From Toxorhynchites rutilus septentrionalis (Eukaryota; Arthropoda; Insecta; Diptera; Culicidae), in assembly GCF_029784135.1 (NCBI RefSeq), contig NC_073745.1, positions 101,656,904-101,720,903 on the forward strand: a DNA stretch of 64,000 nucleotides. The letters run 5' to 3'. The notes under the pieces were generated by a model. The model saw nothing but the letters and a program-made list of their open reading frames with translations. It was not told where the DNA came from and did no database searches. Shown here in pieces: positions 38,302 to 53,200 of this stretch (positions within the stretch are counted from its first letter, which is position 1; every line of letters starts with the position of its first letter). The position numbers and the translations under genes were made by a program.

Positions 38302-38600
38302 TTTATAAAAATGCAGTTTAATAACTGTCTATTTTTTGCAATGTGAGAAATTTGAACATTTTCGACATAGTGTTGATACTTCTGATACATATCATCTGCT
38401 TTTATGGAGAATTTTTAGCGCATCGGTTGGGGAATTCAAATTTAGAACAACTTTAAATGGTATATTGAATATCATAGTGAATAATAAGTAGTGCATCTGG
38501 TAAAAATATGAAAACAAAACAGAGAAAATTGACATTTCTTAAAGTATGAATTACAAAAACGCAAAATGTTTTTCCAACATAAAACTCAAACGAACACATT

Positions 38601-38698
38601 GAGTTTCCCTAACACAGATGTCGATTTCAATCATTAGTCGTCAACAAAAAAAAAATCAGCATCCCGTCGAACTATAGCAGTGAAACACAGTGAATAAA
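38601..38698 (+). promoter_or_regulatory. H1 promoter region, right arm unit 2
   Basis: GAGTTTCCCTAACACA at 38601-38616. Confidence 0.7.
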
Positions 38699-39379
38699 AT
38701 GGCCGAAACAGCTACTGAAGTCGTTCCCGCAGCATCAGTTGCTGCATCTCCAGCCAAGACACCGAAAAAGGCTCGTGCTCCTAAAGGAGAGGGTAAGAAA
38801 CCGAAAAAGTCAGCCACCCATCCACCAGTGAATGAAATGGTTTTAGCCGCCATCAAGACTTTGAAGGAACGTAATGGATCATCTCTTCAGGCGATCAAGA
38901 AGTATATCGGTGCCAATTACAAGTGTGACGTTGCTAAGCTCTCAACTTTCATTAAAAAATCTTTGAAGAGTGGTGTCGAGAAAGGTAATCTTGTGCAAAC
39001 CAAAGGAAGTGGAGCATCAGGATCTTTTAAAATTAAATCAAAGGACAAGAAACCAGAGGGCGAAAAGAAACCTAAGAAAACAACGGCTGCGAAAAAGCCT
39101 ACTGGAGAGAAGAAAGTCGCCAAAAAGGCAGCTACTTCCAAAACTGCTGCTGACAAAAAACTAAAGGCAGCACCATCAAAGAAAGCTGTTGAGAAGAAGG
39201 CTAAAGCAGCCGTCGCAAAGAATGCCAAAAAGGCTGGAACAGTGAAGACAGCAGCCGCTCCCAAACAGAAATCAACCAGACCATCGAAAACAGCAACGAA
39301 GAAACCAAAAACTCCCAAACCGAAAAAAGCTACTCCGGCTAAGAAAATCGCTCCGAAAAAACCCGCTACCAAGAAGTAA
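38699..39379 (+). CDS. H1: Linker histone H1, right-arm subtype
   Basis: 226 residues, identical in protein to the right-arm H1 of unit 1. One synonymous change was noted: a Pro codon is CCG at 38762-38764 where unit 1 has CCA. Confidence 0.97.
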   Translation: MAETATEVVPAASVAASPAKTPKKARAPKGEGKKPKKSATHPPVNEMVLAAIKTLKERNGSSLQAIKKYIGANYKCDVAKLSTFIKKSLKSGVEKGNLVQTKGSGASGSFKIKSKDKKPEGEKKPKKTTAAKKPTGEKKVAKKAATSKTAADKKLKAAPSKKAVEKKAKAAVAKNAKKAGTVKTAAAPKQKSTRPSKTATKKPKTPKPKKATPAKKIAPKKPATKK

Positions 39380-39413
39380 AGTTTCTCATCGGGAAATTCA
39401 TTTAAAAACAAAC

Positions 39414-39429
39414 AGTCCTTCTCAGGACT
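39414..39429 (+). promoter_or_regulatory. Histone 3' stem-loop, H1 right arm unit 2
   Basis: AGTCCT-TCTC-AGGACT. Confidence 0.93.
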
Positions 39430-40122
39430 ACCAAACACAATGAATCGAAAGAGTAACAATAATTTTCCACCTCTAATAACTCATATATTTTCTTCATGAC
39501 AGTCAATAAACATTTATTAGATTTATTATTTTATTTCATTCATGTTGACGGGTGCAATTAAAAAAATGAATTTCGGTCACGTCACGGAAATTTTCCAATT
39601 TTGAGCGTTTATTGTTTAGTCATTTCTTAACGGAACAATGAGATTTTTGCACAATTTGCAATTTAAACTCTCAAAGATATTCAGAATGAACGTGCAACAT
39701 ATATTATAACGTAATCCTACGTAAACTATGAGGGTCGTGTCTCGGCCACAAGTCTTCCACTTTTTCCAACGAAAAGAGTGATACCGTAATGTATAATTCT
39801 TGATAAACGATTTACTAGAATACATTGGCCCAAGTCTCTGTCAAATGACGATTTGTCTTGAAATGTGTTAAGTTTGGACCAAATTCAATTGAAATTATCA
39901 TAATCGTTCAATGATTACAAGTACATAAGCTTCGCTTGCGATGATTCATCATTCAACGCATAATCCACAGACACAGACATTCAAAAAAGAAAAAAAAAGA
40001 AAGAAATTATTATCCATAAATTAAATTACATGTCTTATAACATCATAAATAAAATTATCTTGCTAATGAACAATAACTGCTTTGAAAACATTTAAAAGAA
40101 CTCTTTACATGAGAAATATTGT
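39430..40122. other. H1-H4 convergent spacer, right arm unit 2
   Basis: AT-rich. No gene is seen. Confidence 0.65.
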
Positions 40123-40138
40123 GGCCCTGAAAAGAGCC
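40123..40138 (-). promoter_or_regulatory. Variant histone 3' stem-loop, H4 right arm unit 2
   Basis: GGCTCT-TTTC-AGGGCC on the minus strand, the same G-U wobble variant as in unit 1. Confidence 0.93.
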
Positions 40139-40170
40139 GTTTTGTTGAACCGTACACCAAATTATATCAT

Positions 40171-41129
<959 letters not shown>

Positions 41130-41154
41130 ATTTGACCTTCATTCTCAACCAAAC

Positions 41155-41170
41155 GGCCCTTTTCAGGGCC
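41155..41170 (+). promoter_or_regulatory. Histone 3' stem-loop, H3 right arm unit 2
   Basis: GGCCCT-TTTC-AGGGCC, followed by CGAAAAGAGTTT. Confidence 0.95.
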
Positions 41171-42562
41171 ACTAACTTATGCGAAAAGAGTTTGAGTAAG
41201 GTGAATGATTTTGGTTTGTCCACTTCTTTGAATGCTCTAGTTAGCGCACCTGTGTCAAATCAGGTATTCAAATGTTTCCAAACATATAAATAAAATTGTC
41301 TTTTTCATGATTTACAGTAGTTTTATAGAATATTTTGACGGATTCGTATGTTTTGAAGGTTTACAAAGTCCACCTTCTAATGGTGTCAACGCGCCCTCAT
41401 TTGAGCTAACTTTTAATCAATCGCCAGATGATAGTTTGGTACGTATTCAGACCTTTTCTGGATTATGACACATACAAATATTGTAAACACCATTTATATC
41501 AGATTTATATATCTAAATTATGTAATTGATGCATCTCGATGACCTCAATTTTGATCATGGTTTGTTCGATGCCCTGATGTTGGCAATAAAAAATACAACA
41601 TCTACTCTGAAATTCGATTTTCTTCATTCAAAAATGGTGATTTCTAAAACCGATTAAACCGGACAATCTTTGAAAAAACATTTAAAAAAATGAACAATTG
41701 GAACGCCTTATGGTATTATTAGCAATTAGAGACTGGGGGCTTTCCAACGAACCCAAACTCGTCTTGATTACATGTGTGATTTTCAAAAAGAAAAATCGAT
41801 TTGCATTATTTGCTAGTTGCGTGAAAACACCCAAAATCGGACAAACCAACATTAAGGTAAATAATGAGTTTTCTAACATTAGTATTACATACGTTGTGAC
41901 ACGATGTAGACAAATATTCCCGAATATGAATGACGCTCTGAGCCTAGCGGTCAATGTTATTCTAGAAGATAACTTTTGATGAAAAACATGTTTCCATACA
42001 TATGATCAAATCTGAACTATTTCAAAGCTAACGAACTAATTTTAGTTGTGCACAATGTTTGCTTGTACTCTACGTTCTCTGAATAACCAGTTAGGATTAT
42101 TGAGTAATGTTTTCTGAGTACAAAGTTCAAATTTTGTTTCGAGGGGTCTTTCATTTATTTTTATTATTTTGACTGATGTTTTGATAAATCCTGCCAAACT
42201 TCTCATCGATTCGTTTATCTTGGTGTAGATAGTTGTTAACTCTTTTAATTTTACTGCAATTTCATTTGGGACAGATCATGTTGGGTCTTGAATTAGAATC
42301 TACAAAACACAAGAGTTGGCAATTGAATATTGGATGCTCAATTGTTGAATTCACTTATTGCACTATGAATTCTGTATAAAATCATCATGTAAGTCTCGAA
42401 ATGTGCTTTACAAACTTCTCAATAAGTTGTATTAATTTAAATCATGACGTCGAGTCATTTCGGATACTTTTTGTGATGAAACTCATACGAGAGGGGAATC
42501 ATTATCAATCGAATCAAACTACTAGAGAACTTTTTTCCCAAACTCTTGTCAAACAGATTTGT
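41171..42562. other. H3-H2B convergent spacer, right arm unit 2
   Basis: It matches 15410-16801. No supported gene. Confidence 0.6.
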
Positions 42563-42578
42563 GGCCCTGAAAAGGGCC
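42563..42578 (-). promoter_or_regulatory. Histone 3' stem-loop, H2B right arm unit 2
   Basis: On the minus strand GGCCCT-TTTC-AGGGCC. Confidence 0.95.
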
Positions 42579-42606
42579 GTTGATTTTATGCTACATCACT
42601 CGGGAT

Positions 42607-42981
42607 TTACTTGGAGCTGGTATACTTCGTGACGGCCTTGGTTCCTTCGGAGACAGCGTGTTTGGCCAATTCTCCTGGCAGCAGTAAACGAACTGCGGTT
42701 TGAATTTCACGAGAAGTTATCGTTGAACGTTTGTTGTAATGCGCCAAGCGAGATGATTCAGCGGCGATGCGTTCGAAAATATCATTCACAAAGCTGTTCA
42801 TGATACTCATGGCTTTGGATGAAATACCCGTGTCAGGATGGACTTGTTTCAACACTTTGTAAATGTAGATAGCGTAGCTTTCCTTCCTGCGGACCTTCTT
42901 CTTTTTCTTGTCGGTCTTGGTAATACTTTTCTGGGCCTTTCCGGACTTCTTCGCTGCCTTTCCACTGGTTTTAGGAGCCAT
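42607..42981 (-). CDS. H2B: Histone H2B
   Basis: Same protein as the other copies. It has the right-arm promoter variant, with CACAAAA in place of CATAAAA. Confidence 0.98.
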   Translation of the reverse strand: MAPKTSGKAAKKSGKAQKSITKTDKKKKKVRRKESYAIYIYKVLKQVHPDTGISSKAMSIMNSFVNDIFERIAAESSRLAHYNKRSTITSREIQTAVRLLLPGELAKHAVSEGTKAVTKYTSSK

Positions 42982-43614
<633 letters not shown>

Positions 43615-43656
43615 ATAAACAACGAATTCGAATTACATGAAAACCGAGAACCCAAC

Positions 43657-43672
43657 CGTCCTTTTCAGGACG
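43657..43672 (+). promoter_or_regulatory. Histone 3' stem-loop, H2A right arm unit 2
   Basis: CGTCCT-TTTC-AGGACG, followed by ACTAAGAGTAAC. Confidence 0.95.
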
Positions 43673-44531
43673 ACAAAACATTCTTAACTAAGAGTAACAA
43701 TATTTTTTTTGCCTACGATTTGCCATTTGTTTCGATCAAATCCAATCCTCAGTTACAGTGTACATTAAGATTAGGAAAGCATTTGTTTCAAAAACGATAT
43801 GAGTACATCGTTACACTAATTTGAAATCTTAATCTAAGCTCAGACGGCATAACGCGGCGAGGAATGTGTCCAGATGAAACCGAATATAGGGACATGAAAT
43901 CAACACTGGCAAACAGTATTAATTACACAAGCGAAATTTTGTTGGGTAAAACATGATGATCTCACGCAGGTAGTCGAGCTGGCCCAAAGGAACCAAATTT
44001 ACAGAGGGTATACCAGCTGCCAGAAAAAAAAACATTTCCGTCCATATGTACATATCATTTGTAATTTAGGCATAAACGACCTCTTAGTAGGAAGCAACAA
44101 AAAAAAGTAAAAAGGTAGCAAAATCCAGAAGTGCTGCTTTTTTTAAAGAGAAAGGAAAGGGGAATGGATACATAGATAAATGTAGTTGGCTAAATAAAAT
44201 CATTAGTAATTCTTGATGAGACATCGCAAACTGGTACGCTTGAGTGTACTCTTTCGTACCTCTCAATCGGAAGCCAGCTTAGTCCTTTCAGTTTTTTCAT
44301 GTTAAACCCTTTAAACCTGCCCTTCGTCGAAACTCTGGGGACAATAGAGTGTCGCCATGTTTCAAGTGATCTCCTCTCTCCACTCTTTCGTTCAGCGGTA
44401 TCAATACCAGTATCATTAAATGTTAGCTGTAACCCAACACACATAAGTAGCTTCATAGCTATTGATGTCCTGGCATTGATATCGTTGGATTCGATAAGAC
44501 ATAAATATGTTTTTCACCCGACAATGCAATA

Positions 44532-44792
44532 TGAGGGGCTTAGAATGAAAGGCGTGTAAGTGATTTGATCGATTTCTCTACTTCTACTCTCTCTCTTTTT
44601 TGGTCATAGCTTAGCTGCAAATACATTCCCAGCTGTATTTGACAATGTGGAAGATAGGTCAGAACCTCACATATCAGATTCTATAGCAAACTTAAATTGG
44701 AACGTTTTTGCAATTGAGTTATTAACTAAAGAAAAAGTTGATGAAGAGAAATCGATCAAGTCACTTACACCCCTTGCATTCTAAGCCTCTCA
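44532..44792. mobile_element. 261-bp TA-flanked MITE, unit 2
   Basis: TA at 44530-44531 and 44793-44794. Same inverted termini as the copy at 18772-19032. Confidence 0.8.
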
Positions 44793-47700
44793 TATGTCAT
44801 AATTCAGCTCGCGCAATTTTTCATATTTTCTGTTGAGACTCAGCCTAGGTTCCATCAAAGTTCACATTTGACAATAGTTCAAACAGAGAAAAAAAAACAC
44901 ATTTTTCAATTTTCACAAACATTTCGATAATGGTTATCATGATAACACGTATACGCAATAGGCCAAACAATGGATTGAAAGCAACGAAAAACCATTATTT
45001 GAATTTTATGTGAATATCCAGAATTGAGATTGCAAATTAATTGAAAGTGGATATAAAGTGCCCTGTGTCTCTATCACTTCAAAATTAGATTAGGTTGAAG
45101 TAACGATCCTAATAGATATTGTGATCGCTCAGTTCACGTGAATATTGCATGGTTTCTATGCGTGTGAACAACTCTGGCATGAATGTTTGACTTTCGTATA
45201 GTTATTCGCTAAATATAATGGTCATACATATACACACTTGTGAAAGAATTTCACTTGTGGAAGAATTGTAAACGGTAAACTATAAACTAATCGGTGGCTT
45301 ATGGTAACTTTTAACAGTTACAGTTTCGGGGATATTTTTTTATAAAAATGGACAATATCTACAAGAAAACAAGAAAAAGAAAAGGAAGTTTTTAGAAATC
45401 CTTTTATAAAAGATTGTATATATATGCCCCATCTAGAAAAAGGCATTAATTCTTAGTTTACCAAGAATTAAGAGACAATAAATATTAGAAATATGCAAAC
45501 TCTATATTCCAGCACCTTTATCATCTGGTAATTATCTAGAATACGTTATACATTCTTCTCCTTCTCATTCTTCTCACCGAAAAAAATATGTTTACTTCGA
45601 GCATGCAGTTATACTATGTTCCGATTCTTACTCCAGTGAAACCACAATCGATTAATACGTTTTTATGTTATTTTTTAGCTCTTTATACTTCCATGAATTA
45701 TATTCAGTTGCTTACTTTTAATTAATAAAATTTGAATTTTATTAATTGAATTAGAACGAAGATAACATATTTTTAGGAGTTTTTTCATTCAATCATACTC
45801 TCTTCTTCAAATAAATGCCAATAAAGCCTGAAAAATACACAATGGCAACGTGTTATGATTTTGCACGCGAGTATAGGAGGGTTAAAGAGACTTTGGACTG
45901 TTCATTCGCCTCTAATAAAAAAAAAACACATACAAAGTTGAGGTGTTTCGCATGTAAACTCGACCGTATTATCCTACTACGAGATGCTACGAGTACAGTC
46001 ATCTTCGAATACATTGCCCCAATCTAAAACGATGCTATAATTGTTTCAATAAACACGAAGAAGTACCTAGGAGTCACAATTCTGCCGAAATTGGGGTGGA
46101 AGTCATTGACCCAGTAGCCGACACTGTGAAATTGTAGTGCGCCGTATGAACCGAAATCAGTATATCGTGTAAATTTTTGAATGAATTGATCGACGTCAAT
46201 GTAGGAAATAATGTTGCCGAATGTCTACATTTTGTTTTCTGCTGATCTAGAAATTCATTTGTTGATCTGTTAGCAATCACAATTTTATTCTTACAATACG
46301 ATTTCTACGTTCAATTTTTTTTACAATACGAAGATCTATTGTCCTATTCCTGTCATCCTGCACCTGCTCCCACGGCACGTATTACCCATAATTTGCTACA
46401 CCGTACCTCCACCTAGCCTTGAGCTGATCTTTATCCCTAGCAAAAAATGGTTTGGTTTTTGATTATAGAGATTTCAAACTTTTCAGTTCTTTCGTCTCTA
46501 GCCTTGAGAAAGCATCTTGGAAAAACTTTACTCTACTCCTGCACTAATGAGCAAAAAATTAATTTGACAAGCTGCTGTCTCGCGTGTACGCAACTACTCC
46601 CAGTGGATCACGCCATGACGATTCCAAAATACGCAAAAAGTTTCAAAAAAAACTATTACCAAACATGTTTTCATTTTATCCGGTTACTTATAACTCACCC
46701 GTTCGGGTAAAGCTCTGTATCAGAGATGCCAGATGTGAAGACCTTCATTTAATTTAAAGGCGTTTCGAACACATTCTAAGGTATAACCAGAAGCATTCCG
46801 GCCCTTTCCATCCGTTCAGCAATAGTGAGAAGCATTTTACGCACGATACATTGAATTGATACGGCGCGCTGTGATTTTCTTTTCTGCGAATTACGCATCG
46901 TCGGTTTCTGGTCAATGACTTCTACTATAATTTCGACAGAAGGGTTCCTCCTCGATTGCTCTTCGTGTCCATTGATCCAATTACGCTCTCTCACGCAACA
47001 TCCGAACCAGATTGCGAGAGAGGCTAGCTAAAGAAAACAAAACCGAAGTTTTTTGCTATAGAGTATTAGTAGCAAACGCGGAGATCACCAACACAAAATC
47101 AATCGAGAGAGATCCACGAATACTTCAGATGAAGAGAAGTTGTTACACCACCACCAAGAACGGTCGCTTATACCGTCCCGCTCGCAATAAGAGCATTATT
47201 TTGCGCTGGCTGAATTTAACTAAGAACCAACCAATTTGTAATAATTTGGATAGCGTTTCTCGTGGATGCGGCTGATATAGTTTAAATGGTAGTGTTGTAC
47301 GGTGTAGGAGGCCACCGTCTAGTTTGGTCAATTCCGGATAACTGGGGTTGCTGTCAAGTTGAATAAAAAGTTGATTACATGCTGCTGTGTTATCGTTGTG
47401 CGAGTTCGATGGCCTGGGAACAAAATTATGAAAAATATTGTGTAATTGCACAAGTGCATTTCTGAAGTTGCCGGTAGTGTCGCGGATTTTTGATAACGTG
47501 GTTATTTCCCGCGTCATCCAGTTCAGTTTTCCGGTCAGTCTCAGTCTCAGCAAACACAAGCGCTTAAAAAGGCTACTGACAGTTAGTAACAGAAATATAC
47601 TGCCAAGTCGTATATATCGCAGTGATAATATTACGTAATATAATAAAATCCATGTAATTTTCCCGTGTTTGATGAAATAAGAGTGCTATGACAACACAGA

Positions 47701-47854
47701 GCATGAAAGGAAAAGGCTTCCATTTTGTCAGTGAAGGAAGCAGCGCGAAGAACGGAGGGTGGTTTTGAAGCTAATCAAAGAGCTCCAGCACCATGTTTAA
47801 AGGTAAGTGAGCATATTCTATACATATAGTGGTAGTGGGTGCAAATTGGTCATA

Positions 47855-48780
47855 GGGGGCAAAGTGGTCACCTGCTTGTTTGGTAGTATAACTATTGACT
47901 ATAGATGCCGTATTGATAGTCACCTTAAGTTTGGAGAAATTAATTACTTTTGAGCCACCCTGTACTTCAGTAGAGCTGTCGCATGTTACAATATAAATAA
48001 AAACAGAAATTGCTCTCTCGATAGCCATTAGGCCGTAGTTTTGTGCGCATGGTATCTAAGGAATTTCTCGTGAAATTTAGTTTATTCAATCTGATATATT
48101 GGACAAATCATCAGTTTGGACGCCTGTTCACATATTCTAGGAGAGGTGAACACATATTTTGTTTAATCTCTGCGATTAATTAGCATTAGAATTTACTTTG
48201 ATGTTTGGGGCAAAGTACAATACAATGTTTTGTTTACTAAAGCTGATATACCACACCACATTCTGCTCTTATAAAGGATCCTTTTGTGGGTTTGACCCTG
48301 GATAAATATGCCACTCCAACTAAACCAAGCCTAGTTATGCGGAACGTTATGTGTTTCTTACTATGTTTTTGTATGCATGAGAAAATTTAAATTGAGACTC
48401 TAGGTGAATAGGCCAAGCTTATTTCAAACAAGTACCTACTATATCAAATGTGATTTCAATTGTGATTTGATTGATTTCAATGTGAAATTTGAACGAAAAA
48501 ATCGCATAAATCTATCCCATTTATTTAGATATGTGCGAGCGCCCACTTTGTCCCCACCAGGTAACCACTTTACCTCCAAGCAAAAAAAAAGTTCGATTTT
48601 TCACCTTTTTTCTATTGATGAAAAGTGTACTATTTTGAATTTTAATAGTAAAAGCCGTTTGCTATCTTGAACAACAATGAGTTGAACTATAATATTCTTC
48701 GAGAAACGGGAATTGAATCGATATGTGGACGCTGGGAATGAACATATTCCTTAGGGTGACCACTATGCCCCCACTTCCCT
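47855..48780. mobile_element. MITE-like element, TA-flanked, unit 3
   Basis: Unit 3 copy of 2459-3384, ending 29 bp before the LTR retrotransposon. Confidence 0.6.
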
Positions 48781-48805
48781 TACAGCCATTTCATGCCAAA
48801 CCGAT

Positions 48806-48809
48806 ATAG
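48806..48809. repeat. Target site duplication, left copy, LTR element
   Basis: ATAG, repeated at 61370-61373. The empty site in units 1 and 2 reads CGATATAGTGGTT with a single ATAG. Confidence 0.9.
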
Positions 48810-49316
48810 TGTAACAGGATCACTGGACCACCTACAACCCGATACACATGCCCTTATGGCAACAAAATTCTAGCAAGTGCGTCACGCTGTGCAACCAAAA
48901 TAAACATGCGAACCATGTCGTAAATTCAGGCCAAGGTTCCGATGGTTATTTATTGCATAATATGACGCGCTGACCATTAACTTCCTTTGTTTACTTTTGC
49001 ACTTCTTCGCTAGCTTCGCTAGCGTGAATTTAATGACAAACACATGCTTGCGCAAATGCGCAAACGTTTCCTATTTATGCTTTCGATTCCGGTTGACATC
49101 TTTTCGGACACATGTGTTATGTGTTTTACTACAATTCGCCTGACCACGCATAATAATAGAATTTAGGTTGTAGCTAGTTGTAAGAAATAAACGAATTGAA
49201 TAAAAGGGAGTCTGACCCAGTTGGGCGGACTCAGTACGAACGCGTACGTGAAAGTCTTTTCATATAACCGAAAGAAACTACTGGGTGTCCACATAGCGAT
49301 CCTGCGACCTGCGACA
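48810..49316 (+). repeat. 5' LTR (507 bp)
   Basis: Begins TGTAACAGGATC and ends CCTGCGACA. It contains an AATAAAAGGG TATA-like box near its 3' third, several AATAAA signals and short palindromes (CGCTAGCTTCGCTAGCG, TTGCGCAAATGCGCAAAC). Confidence 0.95.
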
Positions 49317-49333
49317 TGGCGACCGTGACAGGA
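49317..49333 (+). promoter_or_regulatory. Primer binding site, likely tRNA-Arg
   Basis: TGGCGACCGTGACAGGA directly follows the LTR. TGG matches the CCA end of a tRNA. From memory the rest suits an insect tRNA-Arg, the primer of mdg1/412-type elements; the tRNA identity is not checked. Confidence 0.7.
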
Positions 49334-50203
49334 CTAGTGTGATCTGTGCGGTACTAAGGGTGAGCCGGAAAGTGTTGTTGTGCGACTGAACAGAAACCAA
49401 TTAAGCAAATTAAGGTGCAAACAGTGATCTACAAATTTATTTCTCTCGAAAGAATAAAGGGAGTGATAGACGTTGGTCAAAGATTGTAGTGAAAGAAGAA
49501 GAAAATTCCGACAATGAATCGCTTGTTCCGGATTGATTGAACAATAAAGACATGCTGTCGAGCATATACAGCAAAGTGGAAAGCATGTTGAAGGAAAATG
49601 ATTCCTGCACGGAGTCGGTTGGAGAAGCTCATTTGTTTGTGCCATCGTTGTCTGCTGAGAAGTTTGATTCACGATCGATGTTTACGTTGAACTGCAAGTG
49701 CTCTAATCCTTATAGAGTCATTAACTGAACAAACCTATCCTTACATCAGAACCACCGAGCCGTCGGGGCCCAGCGCGAGACAAAAAGACAAAAAAATTAT
49801 TTTAGCTGGTGCTGGTGAAAAAAAAAAAAAGAGAGTGATTTGTGATTTGTGAGTGCTGATAAATGAGACGCATGACAGAATCAGCGAATCGATATTGAAA
49901 GCAGCAAAACAGGTGCGCGAGGGCATGACGCTAAAACACACCACTGGGTAGCCTCAACGGTCAGCAAGGCATTCCCATTTAAAGAGGCGTTCCCGCAATA
50001 CAGTGATTCCGTTGGTACTTGCAATCGTACTGGTACCACCTGCAGCAGTAGCGTTACTTCACCACAGCATCGCTAAGTGTTACCCCCTCGTCAACATAGA
50101 AGGAAATCAACTAAGTCAGACAGGAAGCAGCCATCACATGCAGAGGTGCCGGATGGAAAAGCAAGGCGGGTGAGCTCCTGAAATCATTATATATATAAGC
50201 AGT

Positions 50204-50239
<36 letters not shown>

Positions 50240-50242
50240 GAA
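49334..50242 (+). other. Leader of the LTR element
   Basis: Untranslated leader without a convincing gene. It ends near a run of 31 A residues (50208-50238), just before the nested element. Confidence 0.6.
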
Positions 50243-50251
50243 AGTAAAAAG
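50243..50251. repeat. Putative target duplication, left copy, nested RLE element
   Basis: AGTAAAAAG, repeated at 54317-54325. It is A-rich, so a chance match cannot be excluded. Confidence 0.55.
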
Positions 50252-53200
50252 TGGTTCTCAAATGGGGATCAACATAGGGTAGGAGCCTGCCTGTTGGTCT
50301 CAAATGTTCCTATCTCACGCCTCCACGAAGATCATATGACGACATTTTTAGATCGGGCGTGAACTGGAAACACACACCTGGTCTTGGCTCCGAGAACGGG
50401 TGTCGAAAGTGGCTAAGTGAGGGGGTGCGAGCGAGTCAGAGCGCTATATCTCTCCCGGGGAAGGCCTCCCGGGTCATGGAGGCCTTGCCAACCCGCTGTC
50501 TCCCGGGCAAAGGAGATACACCCAATAAAATGGAGCTACGATCACGAAGAATAATTAGAATGCGATCACCCGAGGAGGGTCCCCGAACTGGAGCTGGTCC
50601 TGGAACGGGCGTAAGAGCGAGCGGCCAGCGGCTGGAGGGCGATGTGCAAGAGCGGGCCACCAGCCGGGTTCAACCCGAAGAGCTACCGCCACACGGAAAC
50701 AGCAGCCATCGACATCACCCAAGAAACGCTGCGCCTACGAGACGTGTTGCGACTGCCAGACGACAGTCGTCCACACTTGTGGGTACCACTAGGCGCCGGA
50801 TCATGTGGACACACGAAATGAATGAATTCGTGATCCGCGCCTATTACATCTGCACTGCTTTGGAGACGGACATGAGCGGTCGCCCTCGAATACTAACAAT
50901 GTTCGAGGAAGCGTATCCAGAGTTCGTCGGGAGGCTTGATCAGAACGCGATGAACGCGAGGCGTAGAGCGATAGTACGCAACAACATGCTCTCCCAAACG
51001 CAAATCGACGAGATCAAGCAGCAGGTGCAGAGAGAAATAAGCTCCAGGAACAACAGAGCAAGCGATGTGTCGAGACGAAGTTCAGTACGGCTGAGCAATT
51101 CATTCGCGAGTGGGGCACGCGAATCAGCACCAGTGGAGGCCACAGTACAACAACCCCCTGAGCCGGAAGACCCACAGCCAGATCAACAACTACTACGCGA
51201 TCTGGTCTTCCATTACGACGAGGCGATCTCACAGTTCCGCGACACAGACCCATTGTCGCGCCCCAGGATCCCGAAGTTGCAGCATTCCCGCAGGCTGACA
51301 AGTGCAGTAAAGCTCATGAACGAGCACGTTCTTCCGCTGCACTTGGTTGATGCTGAGAACATGGAGGAGCTGCAACTGAAAGTTTACTGTGCTGCTGTGG
51401 CGACCGCCAAAAGTTTAGGATACCGTATTAGGCCAAGAGGCGGACTGCTCCAACATCTCCGTGAAAGGCGTGAGCCTCCATGGCGAAGGAGATTGGAGCA
51501 ACGGATCCTAAACAAGCGCGCCGCAATTGGAAGACTGATGGCGTACAAAAGAGGCAGCAGATCGGTGAAATTATGTCGCCAAGTTGCTGTGATCGTGCGG
51601 CCTACTGAACTTCGCCAGCTGGGAGCTCACCAGCTGACGGAAAAACTCGACACACTGGTACAGCAATTGAGCGTCCTTACAAAACGGCTGAAACGTTACT
51701 CTGACTCTGCAAAGCGCCAGGAACAAAATCGGATGTTCAGAGATAACGAAAAAGCGTTCTACGACCACATTAGCGACGAGAAGCCCGACTACCGCGAAGG
51801 TTTGCCAGATATTAGCGATGTGACGAACTTCTGGGCTGGTATTTGGGAGACCCCAATAGAACATCGCGACGGGCAAATGTGGTTAAGACGGGAGGAGGAG
51901 AGTTGTGGTGAAATTGGAGAGATGCCAGCTATCATCGTCGGAGAGAACGATGTCCGCGAAGCCTCGCGGTACCTGAGGAACTGGGCAGCACCGGGCCCCG
52001 ATGGTGTCCAGAACTTTTGGCACAAGAAGCTGACCGTCGCACATCCAAAGATAGCTGAGTGCTTCAACAAGGTGCTACGTGACCCACACAACCTTCCTGA
52101 ATTCGCCACCCGTGGCGTCACCTTCCTCCTCCCGAAAGACAGCAACACATTGAACCCATCAAAGTACAGACCGATAACGTGCCTATCGAGTCTGTACAAA
52201 ATACTGAGCAGCATAATTACCGCCAAAGTTTCTGCTCACTGCGAACAGCATCACATCATCGCAGAAGAGCAGAAAGGATGCAGGAAAAATACGCATGGCT
52301 GCAAAGACCAGGCCATCATCGACGCAGTCATAGTCGGCCAGGCGGTATATAACCAGCGGAACCTAAGTATGGCCTACATCGATTACAGGAAGGCTTATGA
52401 CTCCATACCTCACTCGTTTCTCGTCCGGGTATTGGAGCTCTACAAAATTGATCCCGTCGTCGTTAGGTTCCTGCAGCATGCGATGAGGCAGTGGAGCACG
52501 TCTCTGCACCTCAGTGATGGGGAAAATGTGTTGCAGTCTAGAACGCTGCAGATAAAGAGGGGGATATTCCAAGGCGACTCTTTCAGCCCGCTTTGGTTTT
52601 GTCTGGCACTGAACCCCCTCAGTAGGACGCTCAATAGAAACGGTCATGGCTATAAAATAAGGTATGGCGACGGCGCCCACGAAGAAGTGACCCATACCTT
52701 CTACATGGATGATCTCAAGGTCTACGCTGATTCACGTCAGCGTCTAGGTGTAGCTATCCGGGTTGTCGAAGACATAAGCAGGGACATCTGCATGGAGTTC
52801 GGCCTCGACAAGTGTCGCTGTGTCCACCTGCTGAAAGGACAACTTACCGAATCCGGAGGCTACGAGGTCTATGACGGCGAGTTTATAAGAGACATGGTTC
52901 GTGGCGAATCCTATAAATATCTTGGATTCCGACAGCTCACCGGGATTCGCCACTCCGACATCAAGACGGAGCTGCGAGACAAGTTCTTGAGTCGAGTGAA
53001 CTGTGTCCTGAGGACTTTCCTCAACGCGGGGAACAAGGTACGCGCGATCAACACATTCGCGGTTCCCCTGCTGACCTTCAGTTTTGGTGTAGTCAAATGG
53101 AGCAAAACTGACCTAGAGGACCTTGAGAGGAGGATGAGGAAAGCATTCAAAGAGGCCGGAATGCACCATCCTCAATCGGCACTGGAGAGAGTTTCACTAC

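Larger units (their letters stand above)
36186..38600. other. Central H1-H1 spacer, unit 2
   Basis: Same mirrored edges and unpaired centre as 10428-12840, including the 184-bp retroposed element and the 63-residue frame (38110-38301). Confidence 0.75.
43673..48809. other. Inter-unit spacer between units 2 and 3, up to the LTR element
   Basis: It holds the 261-bp MITE, the unit junction at 45398 and the TA-flanked element. It ends in the ATAG target site at 48806-48809. No supported gene. Confidence 0.75.

Noticed and set aside
50359..50475. Upstream GTG as the start of the RLE polyprotein
   Set aside because: No support for GTG initiation in a eukaryotic element; the first in-frame ATG is at 50476.
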